From: Candidatus Saccharimonadota bacterium
Lineage (GTDB): Bacteria; Patescibacteriota; Saccharimonadia; Saccharimonadales; UBA4665
Length of the DNA: 64,000 nucleotides
Assembly: GCA_028286245.1 (NCBI GenBank)
Contig: JAQBRY010000002.1
Location: 410,181-474,180, forward strand
Direction: 5' to 3'
Shown: positions 51,857 to 59,733 of the stretch, piece after piece
How the letters are laid out: every line of letters starts with the position of its first letter
How positions within the stretch are numbered: position 1 is the stretch's first letter
Notes under the pieces: model-generated
The model's input: only the letters and a program-made list of their open reading frames with translations
What the model was told of the DNA's origin: nothing
Databases searched by the model: none
Translations under genes and position numbers: made by a program

Positions 51857-53578
51857 CTATTTGCTGATGTCTTGAATGAGGGCTAGGCCTTCGTTCATGA
51901 CGTTGGTGAGGTAGTAGAGGTCGGCTGCGCCGGGGGTGGGCGCGGTGGCGAGTTCGTGGCCGATGACTATGCCGTTTGGATCGACGAATTGGCCCTCAGT
52001 TAGACTGTCGGTGCTCTTTGTGAGGGTTAACTTGCCGGTTGAGGACTCAAGTGTGGGCACGGGCTTGGCTTTAGTGTGGGCAGTGATTAGTACGTTGCCC
52101 GATTCTGGTACGTATTCGAGTTTGAGGTAATCTGGGTCGGTCTTATCAAAGCGGGCCAGTATTATGCTGTTGGTTTCCGGCTTGTAGAATACGGCAGGAT
52201 CGCTCATCCATTCGATGGTATTGGTTTTGGGGTCGCGGACGCCGACATTGCCGTTAATGACCGTACGTTTGTAGGCGGGGTCAAAAAATTCCTTGCGGGC
52301 AGCATCCATCTGGCCTTCGGGCGAGCGGGCATAGACGAGTGAAGGTAAGTTGTCCTTTGAGGTAATCGGGTGCACTACGTAGGCACCATCAGCAGTGTCG
52401 GGAAGTTCGTAGGAAATATTGCAGACTCCGTCGGCCTGCGAAAGTTCGTAGCCAAACTTGTTCTCATAGTAGATGCGGCGCTGCGCGCCGGCTGCTACGT
52501 CGCCGTCAACCGTGCCGGTAAAGTCTACAAATGTACTGGACACGCCAACAAGCCGAGGTTTGCCATCAACTAGCTTGAACGCGACAGATCCACTATTGCC
52601 TGGGGTACAGAACGAGCCGTCGGCATTGCGGACAACTGCTGCGGTGATGGTGTTAAAAACTTGCCCGGTGCCACGGACGGTAGGCGTATCGTGGCCCAGT
52701 ACGGTCATGGCAATTGATTGGCGCTCGGGCGCGCCCGTAGCGTTATTTGGCTGGTTAACTGGCCAACCACCGTCGTATAACACCTCGCCTGGTTTGATGC
52801 TGGCGAGCTCGTCATTGGAAAGCCAAGCTTCTTTAACCTTGGCTTCTACTTCGTTAAGGGTGGCACCCTCAACGTCGAGCACGCCGATTACAACGTCACG
52901 ATTGGTGTCGGCACCAGGAGTTAAGTACTTGGCTATTTTGCCGACGGTTGTGAGCTCCGCTTGGGTTGGGCCAACCAGGGATTCAGGCAGTTCGGGGGTA
53001 ATTACGTAGTGCTCGCCATTGGTGTCTTGGATAATTTCGCGGTAGCCGAATTTGTCGAGTGAACAGTGTGCTGCCGTGACGATGCCAATTGGCGCGCCAT
53101 CATCGCCGCGAATAACGTAGTTGCTACAACCTACGTCACTTGAGCGAGCAGCGTTGAGCTCGATGTTGGAGGCGGCGGCTTCCGGAATGGTGGTTTCTAT
53201 GTGGAGCGGCAGGAGCTCGCGAGTAACTGAATTGGCGTCGCCGATGTTGACAGGTATTTCGGGCGTAATGTCGACGCTTCTTTTTATAGGGTGAGTGACG
53301 GGCTTAGGAGGGGTGAGTGTAATACTCTCTGTAGGTACTACCGGCTGTACATCTACTGGTGTCGGTGCAACAAAGGGTTCTGGTGTGGGTGGAGTGTTTT
53401 CAGGAGACGCTGGGGTCTCAGCCGTAGTGTCGGCAGGAGAGGGTACTTGCTCGCTAGTAAGTTGACTGGCGGCGTATGGGTTAAGCACGGTGCTGGCGAC
53501 AACGGCACCGGCAGCCCCTGCAACTAGGGCGAGCCGTTGGAGATTGGTGACTTCTGGTTGCTGTTTGTGTTCGGACAT
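51857..53578 (-). CDS. exported trypsin-like serine protease
   Basis: 573 residues. An N-terminal hydrophobic helix (about 17-33, LALVAGAAGAVVASTVL) is followed by a ~80-residue Pro/Thr/Glu-rich linker and a chymotrypsin-fold domain. The triad is His in VTAAHCS, Asp in NRDVVIGVLD and Ser in CTPGNSGSVAF. Cys pairs (GCSN, AHC; SFC, GVCN) suggest disulphides, so it works outside the membrane. The C-terminal ~150 residues are a beta-looking extra domain. ATG 53578 is preferred because TAATAT lies 8 nt upstream inside a perfect 12-bp palindrome (53583-53594). A role in host or prey contact is possible. Confidence 0.8.
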   Translation of the reverse strand: MSEHKQQPEVTNLQRLALVAGAAGAVVASTVLNPYAASQLTSEQVPSPADTTAETPASPENTPPTPEPFVAPTPVDVQPVVPTESITLTPPKPVTHPIKRSVDITPEIPVNIGDANSVTRELLPLHIETTIPEAAASNIELNAARSSDVGCSNYVIRGDDGAPIGIVTAAHCSLDKFGYREIIQDTNGEHYVITPELPESLVGPTQAELTTVGKIAKYLTPGADTNRDVVIGVLDVEGATLNEVEAKVKEAWLSNDELASIKPGEVLYDGGWPVNQPNNATGAPERQSIAMTVLGHDTPTVRGTGQVFNTITAAVVRNADGSFCTPGNSGSVAFKLVDGKPRLVGVSSTFVDFTGTVDGDVAAGAQRRIYYENKFGYELSQADGVCNISYELPDTADGAYVVHPITSKDNLPSLVYARSPEGQMDAARKEFFDPAYKRTVINGNVGVRDPKTNTIEWMSDPAVFYKPETNSIILARFDKTDPDYLKLEYVPESGNVLITAHTKAKPVPTLESSTGKLTLTKSTDSLTEGQFVDPNGIVIGHELATAPTPGAADLYYLTNVMNEGLALIQDISK

Positions 53579-53582
53579 AGAA

Positions 53583-53594
53583 GCTAATATTAGC
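53583..53594. promoter_or_regulatory. palindrome over the protease promoter
   Basis: GCTAATATTAGC, a perfect 12-bp palindrome that contains the likely -10 box of the protease gene. Candidate repressor site. Confidence 0.35.
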
Positions 53595-53726
53595 ATAAAT
53601 ACTATAAAAATTCAATTAAGTTGTATAAAACTACAATGGTTTGCGAAGTGCACGGGATTTTAATGCCAGTCCAGGGAAGTAAATGCGTCTTTGTGCCGAT
53701 GACGGTTATGCTATACTTGAAACATT

Positions 53727-54329
53727 ATGGGGGCACAAACTAAAACGCCAGCGATAGAAGCCGGTAGTACCGGCGAGGGAAGTTTGGGGCTAGAAAATGC
53801 GCGTCCACCCAGAAATCGCGGTAAGCGGCTCAATCTGATACTAGGGATTATAACGGCCATTGTGGTAATTGTAGCCCTCGTTGTTACTCTCTGGCCGCAC
53901 GACAATAAGAAAAATGCGGGCAGTAATAAAGCTACTAATTCGTCTGCCACTGAGGCCGATAAGGCTGTGCTTAATGCGATTGCACAGAGCCACGCAGGTA
54001 ATGACGATGCGGCCACATTGACACTACAGAATTCTCTTAAAAGAGCTAAGACTCCAGAAGATAAGCAGGCCATCATATTGCAGCTATGTAACATGGCCTA
54101 CGACAAAAGCGACTATAATGGCTCGCTACAATATGCTAAACAAGCCGATACTATCAAGCCGATTGCTGCAACCAGCTATGCGATTGCCCGAGCGTCAGAA
54201 ATGCTTGGTGATAAAGCTACAGCTCTAAAATACTATAAGATTGAACTTGGCCAGTTAGAAAAAGATGTGTCCACCTATCAGACCGACAAGCAAGAAGTTG
54301 AAACGAATATACAGAGGGTACAACAGTAA
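53727..54329 (+). CDS. membrane-anchored TPR-like protein
   Basis: 200 residues. An Arg-rich cytoplasmic start (NRGKRLN) is followed by one membrane helix (about 37-57) and a Ser/Thr/Asn linker. Helical repeats resembling tetratricopeptide units come last (about 80-190, with YDKSDYNGSLQYAKQA and LGDKATALKYYKI). TATACT at 53712-53717 is 9 nt before the ATG. Its stop overlaps the ATG of the large exported protein (TAATG), so the two are made together, and both precede the pil operon. Probably an assembly or anchoring partner. Confidence 0.7.
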   Translation: MGAQTKTPAIEAGSTGEGSLGLENARPPRNRGKRLNLILGIITAIVVIVALVVTLWPHDNKKNAGSNKATNSSATEADKAVLNAIAQSHAGNDDAATLTLQNSLKRAKTPEDKQAIILQLCNMAYDKSDYNGSLQYAKQADTIKPIAATSYAIARASEMLGDKATALKYYKIELGQLEKDVSTYQTDKQEVETNIQRVQQ

Positions 54330-56941
54330 TGAGTAAGTTTAGAGCTTTTTGTTTGCTTTTGATTGTAGGCTCATTATCTCTAGTGATTGTTCATCAAGTT
54401 AGTGCTGCTGTAGTTAAGGGACGTGTGAGCTACCAAGGGTACTTTTCGGGCCAGTGTGAATATGCTGGCTGTGCACTTGATCCCGGAACCTTTGTTTTTC
54501 CGGGCGATGGAATGGTAGGTGTTTATACCAAGGATGACCTAATAAATAGGGTTAGAAACAGCTTAGGCGGGGATCTGGCACACCGAATTGGTGCAGAATT
54601 CATCATTAACACCATGCTCGGCCGTGACGGGGCGGTTGCAAATATAAATATAAATGTTGGTGATGCGGATTATAACGAGTGGTTAACACGACTCAATGAC
54701 CCTAGTGTAACTATGAACCATGTCACTCAAGGGTATAAAATTAATAGTTACTACACCAATGGACCTAAGGTTCATGATGATGCCTTTGAGAGTTTTAGGA
54801 ATCAGCAACCTGCAGTTGACACAATCGTCCTCTACTCTAATGGCGTGCCGGTCTATATCTTGAAAGTCGCCTGTGCTAACCCATTAGGCGATATGCCTGG
54901 GCTGCCGCGTGTTCCGCCCAGGGATCAGCCACCGGTTTTGGGGCTTGATCCGCCGAGCTGTACTACGTTTAGTGGTTGGGCATTTGATGCTGATAATTTT
55001 GGCTTACCGGTTAATATTCGAATAATTATTGATGGCTGGTATCAGGTAGACTTTACTGCCCAAAGCCCTCGGTCCGATATCAACGGGCCACCAATGAATG
55101 TGCCAGGTCTCCATGGGTTCAGCTGGAGTGTGCCGAGCGGGTTTCAGGATCTAAATGCCCATAGTTATTCGGTGATGGCGTGGAGCAATATTAGTCCTGG
55201 AGGCGTCTGGATACCGTCTGCAACGCAGAGCGGAGCCTTTGCGCCTTGCTATGGCGCTGCCTGTGCTCCCGGAAGCGCGCAGATTAATGGTGGCAATATT
55301 GTAAGGGTAGGGACTACTATTGATCACTTTAGTACGGCGGCAACTTTTGTAAACACCGGTTCCAAAACGTGGGATAACCATATAACGGCCAAGGCCGTCT
55401 ATAATGGTAAAACCGCAACCCCAGCTATAGCGCTGACACCGGGTGGAGGAGGGTCGTCGGTGGTCACCTTTGCGCCGAGCGGGGGCTTTAATGCTCCCTC
55501 GACGCTTAATCATCAAGTGGTGCCCATGAATATGTATTATGACGGTACCCTAATTGCAAGCTGTGCTGGAGAGTTTGACCCGTACGTTGACTACAAGCTG
55601 TCGCTGCTACCGACGGCTGGCAGCTTAGTGCCTGATAATGAAAATCCTACTGCCTACAACTATAGTACCGGTATTTCGGTACTCTACGGCAACCTTGCCG
55701 ACAGCGCCAAAGCAACTAACTTAGTCTTTACGGCCCCGGCTTATACTAGAGACGTAACGCGCAACGGCTCATCACTGCCACCAGGACCGGAAAGCAATGA
55801 CAAGTATGGTAACCCGGTCAAGAACCATCCGTTACTCGTGCGAGTAATAACCAATCCTACTGGTGGTGAAATATACTGCCCGAGTATTAATGTTCCAACC
55901 TCAATTGGCTACGTGAACGCTGCTGGGGTAACGGCACAACAAGGCGGGCCACCACTCAATGATGGCAGATGCGACACCGTAGCCGACAAGCCCTATGCTC
56001 GTTTCTATAATGGCGATGTTTCGGCAGGCGGCGGCTTTAAGCTTAGTGGCGCCGACACGGAGTGTGTTAAAGATGGGTCAATTCAGACGTTTAGCCGCAA
56101 AATAGGTGCCGATGTCCGTGGTACGGGCTCGGCAGTACAGCTGGGGGCGATTGCCTTTAACGCCTCAACTATTGATAGCTTTGCTAGCGCCAGTTTGCGC
56201 ACAACGGCGCCGATAAGCGATACCGGGCTGACCTTTGCCCACCAAGTGGCCGGTGGCTATGGTGATGCCTTGGGCGTACAGCACTGTGTACCCAACTACT
56301 TTGCTGTCATGCCGTCTGCTGCGATCGACAGTACTGCTTACGCTGCCGGGAACACCCAGCAGGCCTATAAGCACACCGGTGATGTAACAATTAGCAGCAA
56401 CATTAAGGTCCAGGATGGCGCGCGTATTAGCCTATTTGTTAAGGGTAACGTTATTATTAAAAATAATATTCAGTTTGCTAACAGTTCTTGGCCGCTAGAT
56501 AAGGTACCATCGTTTTACATTGTGGCAGAAGGCAACATTTATATTGATGCCAATGTTACGCAGCTTGATGGTGTATTTATAGCCCAAGGCAAGACGGGCA
56601 ACGGCCTGATTGATACTTGTTCTAATGACAGCACTATGTATGCTACCGGCTTTGGCTCACCACTGCCTACGGTGTGCAACAAGCAGCTAACGGTCAACGG
56701 GGGCATGATTGCCGACACCGTCAATCTTAATCGTACCTTTGGCTCGTTGCGCTATAGCACTTCTGGCGAGAATAAAACGTTCTTGCCAGTGGTACGCAGC
56801 TGCGGCTCGAGTGGCTCGAGCGCTGACTGCGCCGCGGAAATATTTAACGCCACACCGGAAATGTACCTCACTGAGCCAAATATAACAGTACCAGGGAAGA
56901 ACAAGTACGATTACATCACCAGTCTTTCTCCAATTTTATAA
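54329..56941 (+). CDS. large exported surface protein upstream of the pilus operon
   Basis: 870 residues. Clear signal peptide: basic start, hydrophobic core and VSA cleavage site (about residue 26). The mature protein has many Cys, Gly, Asn and Thr. Residues ~180-320 look like a beta-sandwich with GWAFDADN, 320-420 like an Ig- or CARDB-like domain, and ~690-780 show repeating VTISSNI, GNVIIKNNI and GNIYIDANV strands as in a beta-helix. No anchor is seen. It is translationally coupled to the TPR-like gene and lies just before pilM, so it may be a pilus-associated adhesin or tip protein. That is inference from position. Confidence 0.7.
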   Translation: MSKFRAFCLLLIVGSLSLVIVHQVSAAVVKGRVSYQGYFSGQCEYAGCALDPGTFVFPGDGMVGVYTKDDLINRVRNSLGGDLAHRIGAEFIINTMLGRDGAVANININVGDADYNEWLTRLNDPSVTMNHVTQGYKINSYYTNGPKVHDDAFESFRNQQPAVDTIVLYSNGVPVYILKVACANPLGDMPGLPRVPPRDQPPVLGLDPPSCTTFSGWAFDADNFGLPVNIRIIIDGWYQVDFTAQSPRSDINGPPMNVPGLHGFSWSVPSGFQDLNAHSYSVMAWSNISPGGVWIPSATQSGAFAPCYGAACAPGSAQINGGNIVRVGTTIDHFSTAATFVNTGSKTWDNHITAKAVYNGKTATPAIALTPGGGGSSVVTFAPSGGFNAPSTLNHQVVPMNMYYDGTLIASCAGEFDPYVDYKLSLLPTAGSLVPDNENPTAYNYSTGISVLYGNLADSAKATNLVFTAPAYTRDVTRNGSSLPPGPESNDKYGNPVKNHPLLVRVITNPTGGEIYCPSINVPTSIGYVNAAGVTAQQGGPPLNDGRCDTVADKPYARFYNGDVSAGGGFKLSGADTECVKDGSIQTFSRKIGADVRGTGSAVQLGAIAFNASTIDSFASASLRTTAPISDTGLTFAHQVAGGYGDALGVQHCVPNYFAVMPSAAIDSTAYAAGNTQQAYKHTGDVTISSNIKVQDGARISLFVKGNVIIKNNIQFANSSWPLDKVPSFYIVAEGNIYIDANVTQLDGVFIAQGKTGNGLIDTCSNDSTMYATGFGSPLPTVCNKQLTVNGGMIADTVNLNRTFGSLRYSTSGENKTFLPVVRSCGSSGSSADCAAEIFNATPEMYLTEPNITVPGKNKYDYITSLSPIL

Positions 56942-56962
56942 AACAAATACAAAGGAGCGTCT

Positions 56963-57049
56963 ATGACCACAGCAACAATAAAAAACACCAAATACCGCCA
57001 GAAACAGGTTTGTAATCTAAGCGCTTATGCTATAATCGAGGCAAGATGA
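56963..57049 (+). CDS. 28-residue ORF translationally coupled to pilM
   Basis: ATG 56963 to TGA 57047-57049, 28 residues (MTTATIKNTKYRQKQVCNLS, then AYAIIEAR). A strong AAAGGAG lies before the ATG, and the stop overlaps the pilM ATG (ATGA). The pilM -10 box (57031-57036) lies inside it. It could be a leader peptide that couples pilM translation to the upstream transcript, or a small membrane-associated subunit. Confidence 0.5.
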   Translation: MTTATIKNTKYRQKQVCNLSAYAIIEAR

Positions 57050-58089
57050 GTACAATTATTGGTGGGGATGATAGCTTTTTTGCTCTTGATATCGGGACAA
57101 CCGGAATTCGGTTAGTTGAACTTAAAGGCGGCACGCCAACTAAGGTTTTACTGAAGTATTCTTACGTGGCAGTTGATCCAAAAGTTGCCATGAGTGAGTC
57201 AAAAACCGACCGGCAAAAATTAGTTGAGGTAATATCTGCACTGGTAGCCCAAGCCCGTCCCAGTACTAAAAAAGTAGTTGTGGGCTTGCCGTCTAATCGA
57301 GTCTTTACTACGGTTGCAGACGTCGGCCGCCTCTCGGCTGACGATATGGCTAAGGCGATTCGTTTCCAAGCTGACGGCCTCATACCAACACCACTCGCAG
57401 AGTCTAAAATTGATTGGGCATTGCTCGGTGACTCGCCGGTAGACAAGTCCAAGCAGGAAATTCTCCTGAGCAGCGTGCCTAATAGCTTTGTAGAAGCCCG
57501 CCTAGACTTACTCGAGTCAATTGGCCTGAATGTAATTGCCTTTGAGCCGGATACGCTCGCCCTTTCGCGGGCCTTGATTGCTCCCGACGCCACCGGCAGT
57601 CAACTTATTATTGATATTGGCCGAAAGAGTACTGACCTGGTTATTGTCCTGAACGGTGCACCGCGGCTGACTCGTTCGATTCCAACCGGGATTGAGGCGA
57701 TTGTAAAGGCTGCTATGCAAGGCCTCAACATCGACGAAGCCCAAGCCGAACAGTTTGTTATGAAGTTTGGACTCAGCAAAGAAAAGCTGGAAGGCCAAAT
57801 CTTTCAAGCAATTAGCGGTCCGGTTGATATTTTGACGACAGAAATCCAGAAATCGATTAAATTCTTCCAAACTCGTTATGCAGGTGTAGTTATTGACCAG
57901 CTGATTGTTACCGGCGGCGCTTCGGTTATCCCTGAGTTCCCGCTGTTTATGGCGAATAAATTTGGCCTGAATGTAGAAATTGGAAACGCCTGGCGTAATG
58001 TTAGCTTTAGCCGAGATCGTCAAAACGAACTGATGGCCCTATCGAGCCAGTTTAGCGTGGCCATTGGCCTGGCGGAGCGCCAATCATGA
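57046..58089 (+). CDS. pilM: type IV pilus assembly protein PilM
   Basis: 347 residues. An actin-like ATPase fold beginning FALDIGTTGIRLVELKGG, with the second phosphate loop IIDIGRKSTDLVIV and a final VTGGASVIPEFP. PilM is the cytoplasmic ring protein that binds the PilN N-terminus. TATAAT at 57031-57036 is 9 nt before the ATG; the 28-residue ORF also couples to it. First core gene of pilM-N-O-x-B-T-C. Its stop overlaps pilN (ATGA). Confidence 0.93.
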   Translation: MSTIIGGDDSFFALDIGTTGIRLVELKGGTPTKVLLKYSYVAVDPKVAMSESKTDRQKLVEVISALVAQARPSTKKVVVGLPSNRVFTTVADVGRLSADDMAKAIRFQADGLIPTPLAESKIDWALLGDSPVDKSKQEILLSSVPNSFVEARLDLLESIGLNVIAFEPDTLALSRALIAPDATGSQLIIDIGRKSTDLVIVLNGAPRLTRSIPTGIEAIVKAAMQGLNIDEAQAEQFVMKFGLSKEKLEGQIFQAISGPVDILTTEIQKSIKFFQTRYAGVVIDQLIVTGGASVIPEFPLFMANKFGLNVEIGNAWRNVSFSRDRQNELMALSSQFSVAIGLAERQS

Positions 58090-58802
58090 TTGAATTTAAC
58101 CTCTTACCGGATATCAAGTTACAGTACATCAAGGCCCGCAAAGCCCGCCGTCTGGTAACCACCGTTGCGATATTTGTGACTATTGGCTCGGTTATTCTCT
58201 TGGCACTTACCGTCAGCGTTCGCCTATATCAAGTCAAACGCCTGAGCGATTTAAATGATTCGATAGCCAAAAACGCAAGAACGCTCGAAAACATACCCCA
58301 GCTCAATAAGATTTTAACGGTACAAAACCAGCTGCAGAGCTTAACTGCGTTGCACGATCAAAAACCCGGGGCTTCGCTGGTGTTTGATTATTTAAATCGG
58401 GTTACTCCGGCCCAGGCCAAAATCAGTAACTTCACGGTTGACTTTACGCTGCACAGCATGACTATTACCGGTACGGCAGATGCGCTGAGCTCCGTGAATA
58501 AGTATGTTGATACGCTTAAATTTACAAAATTTGCGACAACCGACAACACAACAGCACGGGCAGCCTTTAATGACGTGGTTCTCTCAAGCTTTGGCGTTAC
58601 CGAAAACGCCGCCGACCCAACACAAAAAAATAACTACACCATTACGCTCAACTATGACGAAGACATCTTTAATACCACAAAGTCAGCGGTACTAACGGTA
58701 CCATCCATTATTAGTACACGTTCAGAAGTTGCTAAGCCATCTGATTTGTTTACAAAGTCGACGACCCAAAGTGATGCTAACGCAGCGGCGAAAGGGAACT
58801 AA
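58086..58802 (+). CDS. pilN: type IV pilus assembly protein PilN
   Basis: 238 residues. The conserved N-terminal INLLP-type motif reads IEFNLLPDIKLQY and docks into PilM. One membrane helix follows (about 24-45), then a coiled coil and a ferredoxin-like periplasmic domain. The C-terminus is Ser/Thr/Ala-rich. Overlaps pilM by 4 bp. Confidence 0.85.
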   Translation: MIEFNLLPDIKLQYIKARKARRLVTTVAIFVTIGSVILLALTVSVRLYQVKRLSDLNDSIAKNARTLENIPQLNKILTVQNQLQSLTALHDQKPGASLVFDYLNRVTPAQAKISNFTVDFTLHSMTITGTADALSSVNKYVDTLKFTKFATTDNTTARAAFNDVVLSSFGVTENAADPTQKNNYTITLNYDEDIFNTTKSAVLTVPSIISTRSEVAKPSDLFTKSTTQSDANAAAKGN

Positions 58803-58804
58803 CT

Positions 58805-59479
58805 ATGGCACGACTTGAATTTTCATCTAAAAAATTAGAACTCGATAAATCTAATACCCAAATGGTCATTGTAGTTGCAGTGGCATCATTCTTAACGATC
58901 TTTTGCTTGATTGCAGCCCAAGGCTTTTTGAGCCAAAACCAATATAAAGCACGCGTTATTGCCGCAAAGGCCAAAACAAATGATCAGCTTAAGGCCAATG
59001 TCAGCGCCGCCGGTGCGCTTACTTCGTCGTATTCAAATTTTGTTCGTGCTAATCCCAATGTTCTTGATGGCGACAGTACTAATAACACCACTGATAATGG
59101 TGGTGATAATGCACGACTAGTGCTTGACGCGCTCCCTAGTACCTATGACTTCCCAGCACTGACCTCCAGCGTGGAAAAGTTACTCCAAAATTTTGTGCTA
59201 ACTTCTATAACCGGAACCGATGACGAGGTTGCCCAGCAGGCTAACGAATCTAGTCCCACCCCAGAACCAGTTGCCATGCCGTTTACCTTTACGATCATTA
59301 ACGCCAGTTATGATTCGGTACAAAAGCTCATGGATACGCTCGACGCTTCCATCCGTCCTATCCAGATCGACTCCTTCAATCTATCCGGTGCTTCAACCAA
59401 TATGCAGCTCACCGTCAACGCGCATACCTACTATCAGCCCGCCAAAAACCTTAACATAACAAAAGAGGTTATAAAATGA
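58805..59479 (+). CDS. pilO: type IV pilus assembly protein PilO-like
   Basis: 224 residues. One membrane helix (about 20-42), a coiled-coil segment and a PilO-like external domain (PFTFTIINASYDSVQKLMDTLD broken here, a typical PilO strand-helix). It would pair with PilN on the outer face of the membrane. GGGAAC a few nt before the ATG; overlaps the next gene by 4 bp. Confidence 0.8.
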   Translation: MARLEFSSKKLELDKSNTQMVIVVAVASFLTIFCLIAAQGFLSQNQYKARVIAAKAKTNDQLKANVSAAGALTSSYSNFVRANPNVLDGDSTNNTTDNGGDNARLVLDALPSTYDFPALTSSVEKLLQNFVLTSITGTDDEVAQQANESSPTPEPVAMPFTFTIINASYDSVQKLMDTLDASIRPIQIDSFNLSGASTNMQLTVNAHTYYQPAKNLNITKEVIK

Positions 59480-59724
59480 AACAAAAAGACGTAGTGCTTA
59501 TTGCCGTTATCGTTTTTATAAGTGCGTTATTTGCATTTGGTATATCTAAGGTGGTCTTTAAATCATCTGCCAAAAACGATCAAGCCGAAAAAGTAGATGT
59601 AATCTCGGCTGACTTCCTGTCTCCCAGTAAAAAATATTTCAACTCTACGGCAGTTAACCCAACCCGACTTATTGAAATCGGTGGCAACAATAACCAAAAT
59701 CCATTCACTGGCTCTCCGCAGTAG
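59476..59724 (+). CDS. small membrane protein in the PilP position
   Basis: 82 residues. One membrane helix (about 6-24), then a short external tail ending in an Asn/Pro-rich stretch (NNNQNPFTGSPQ). It occupies the place of pilP in proteobacterial operons but lacks the PilP beta domain. As this is a monoderm-type lineage with no secretin, a stub linking protein makes sense. Overlaps pilO by 4 bp. Function unknown. Confidence 0.6.
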   Translation: MKQKDVVLIAVIVFISALFAFGISKVVFKSSAKNDQAEKVDVISADFLSPSKKYFNSTAVNPTRLIEIGGNNNQNPFTGSPQ

Positions 59725-59733
59725 GCTTTCGCT

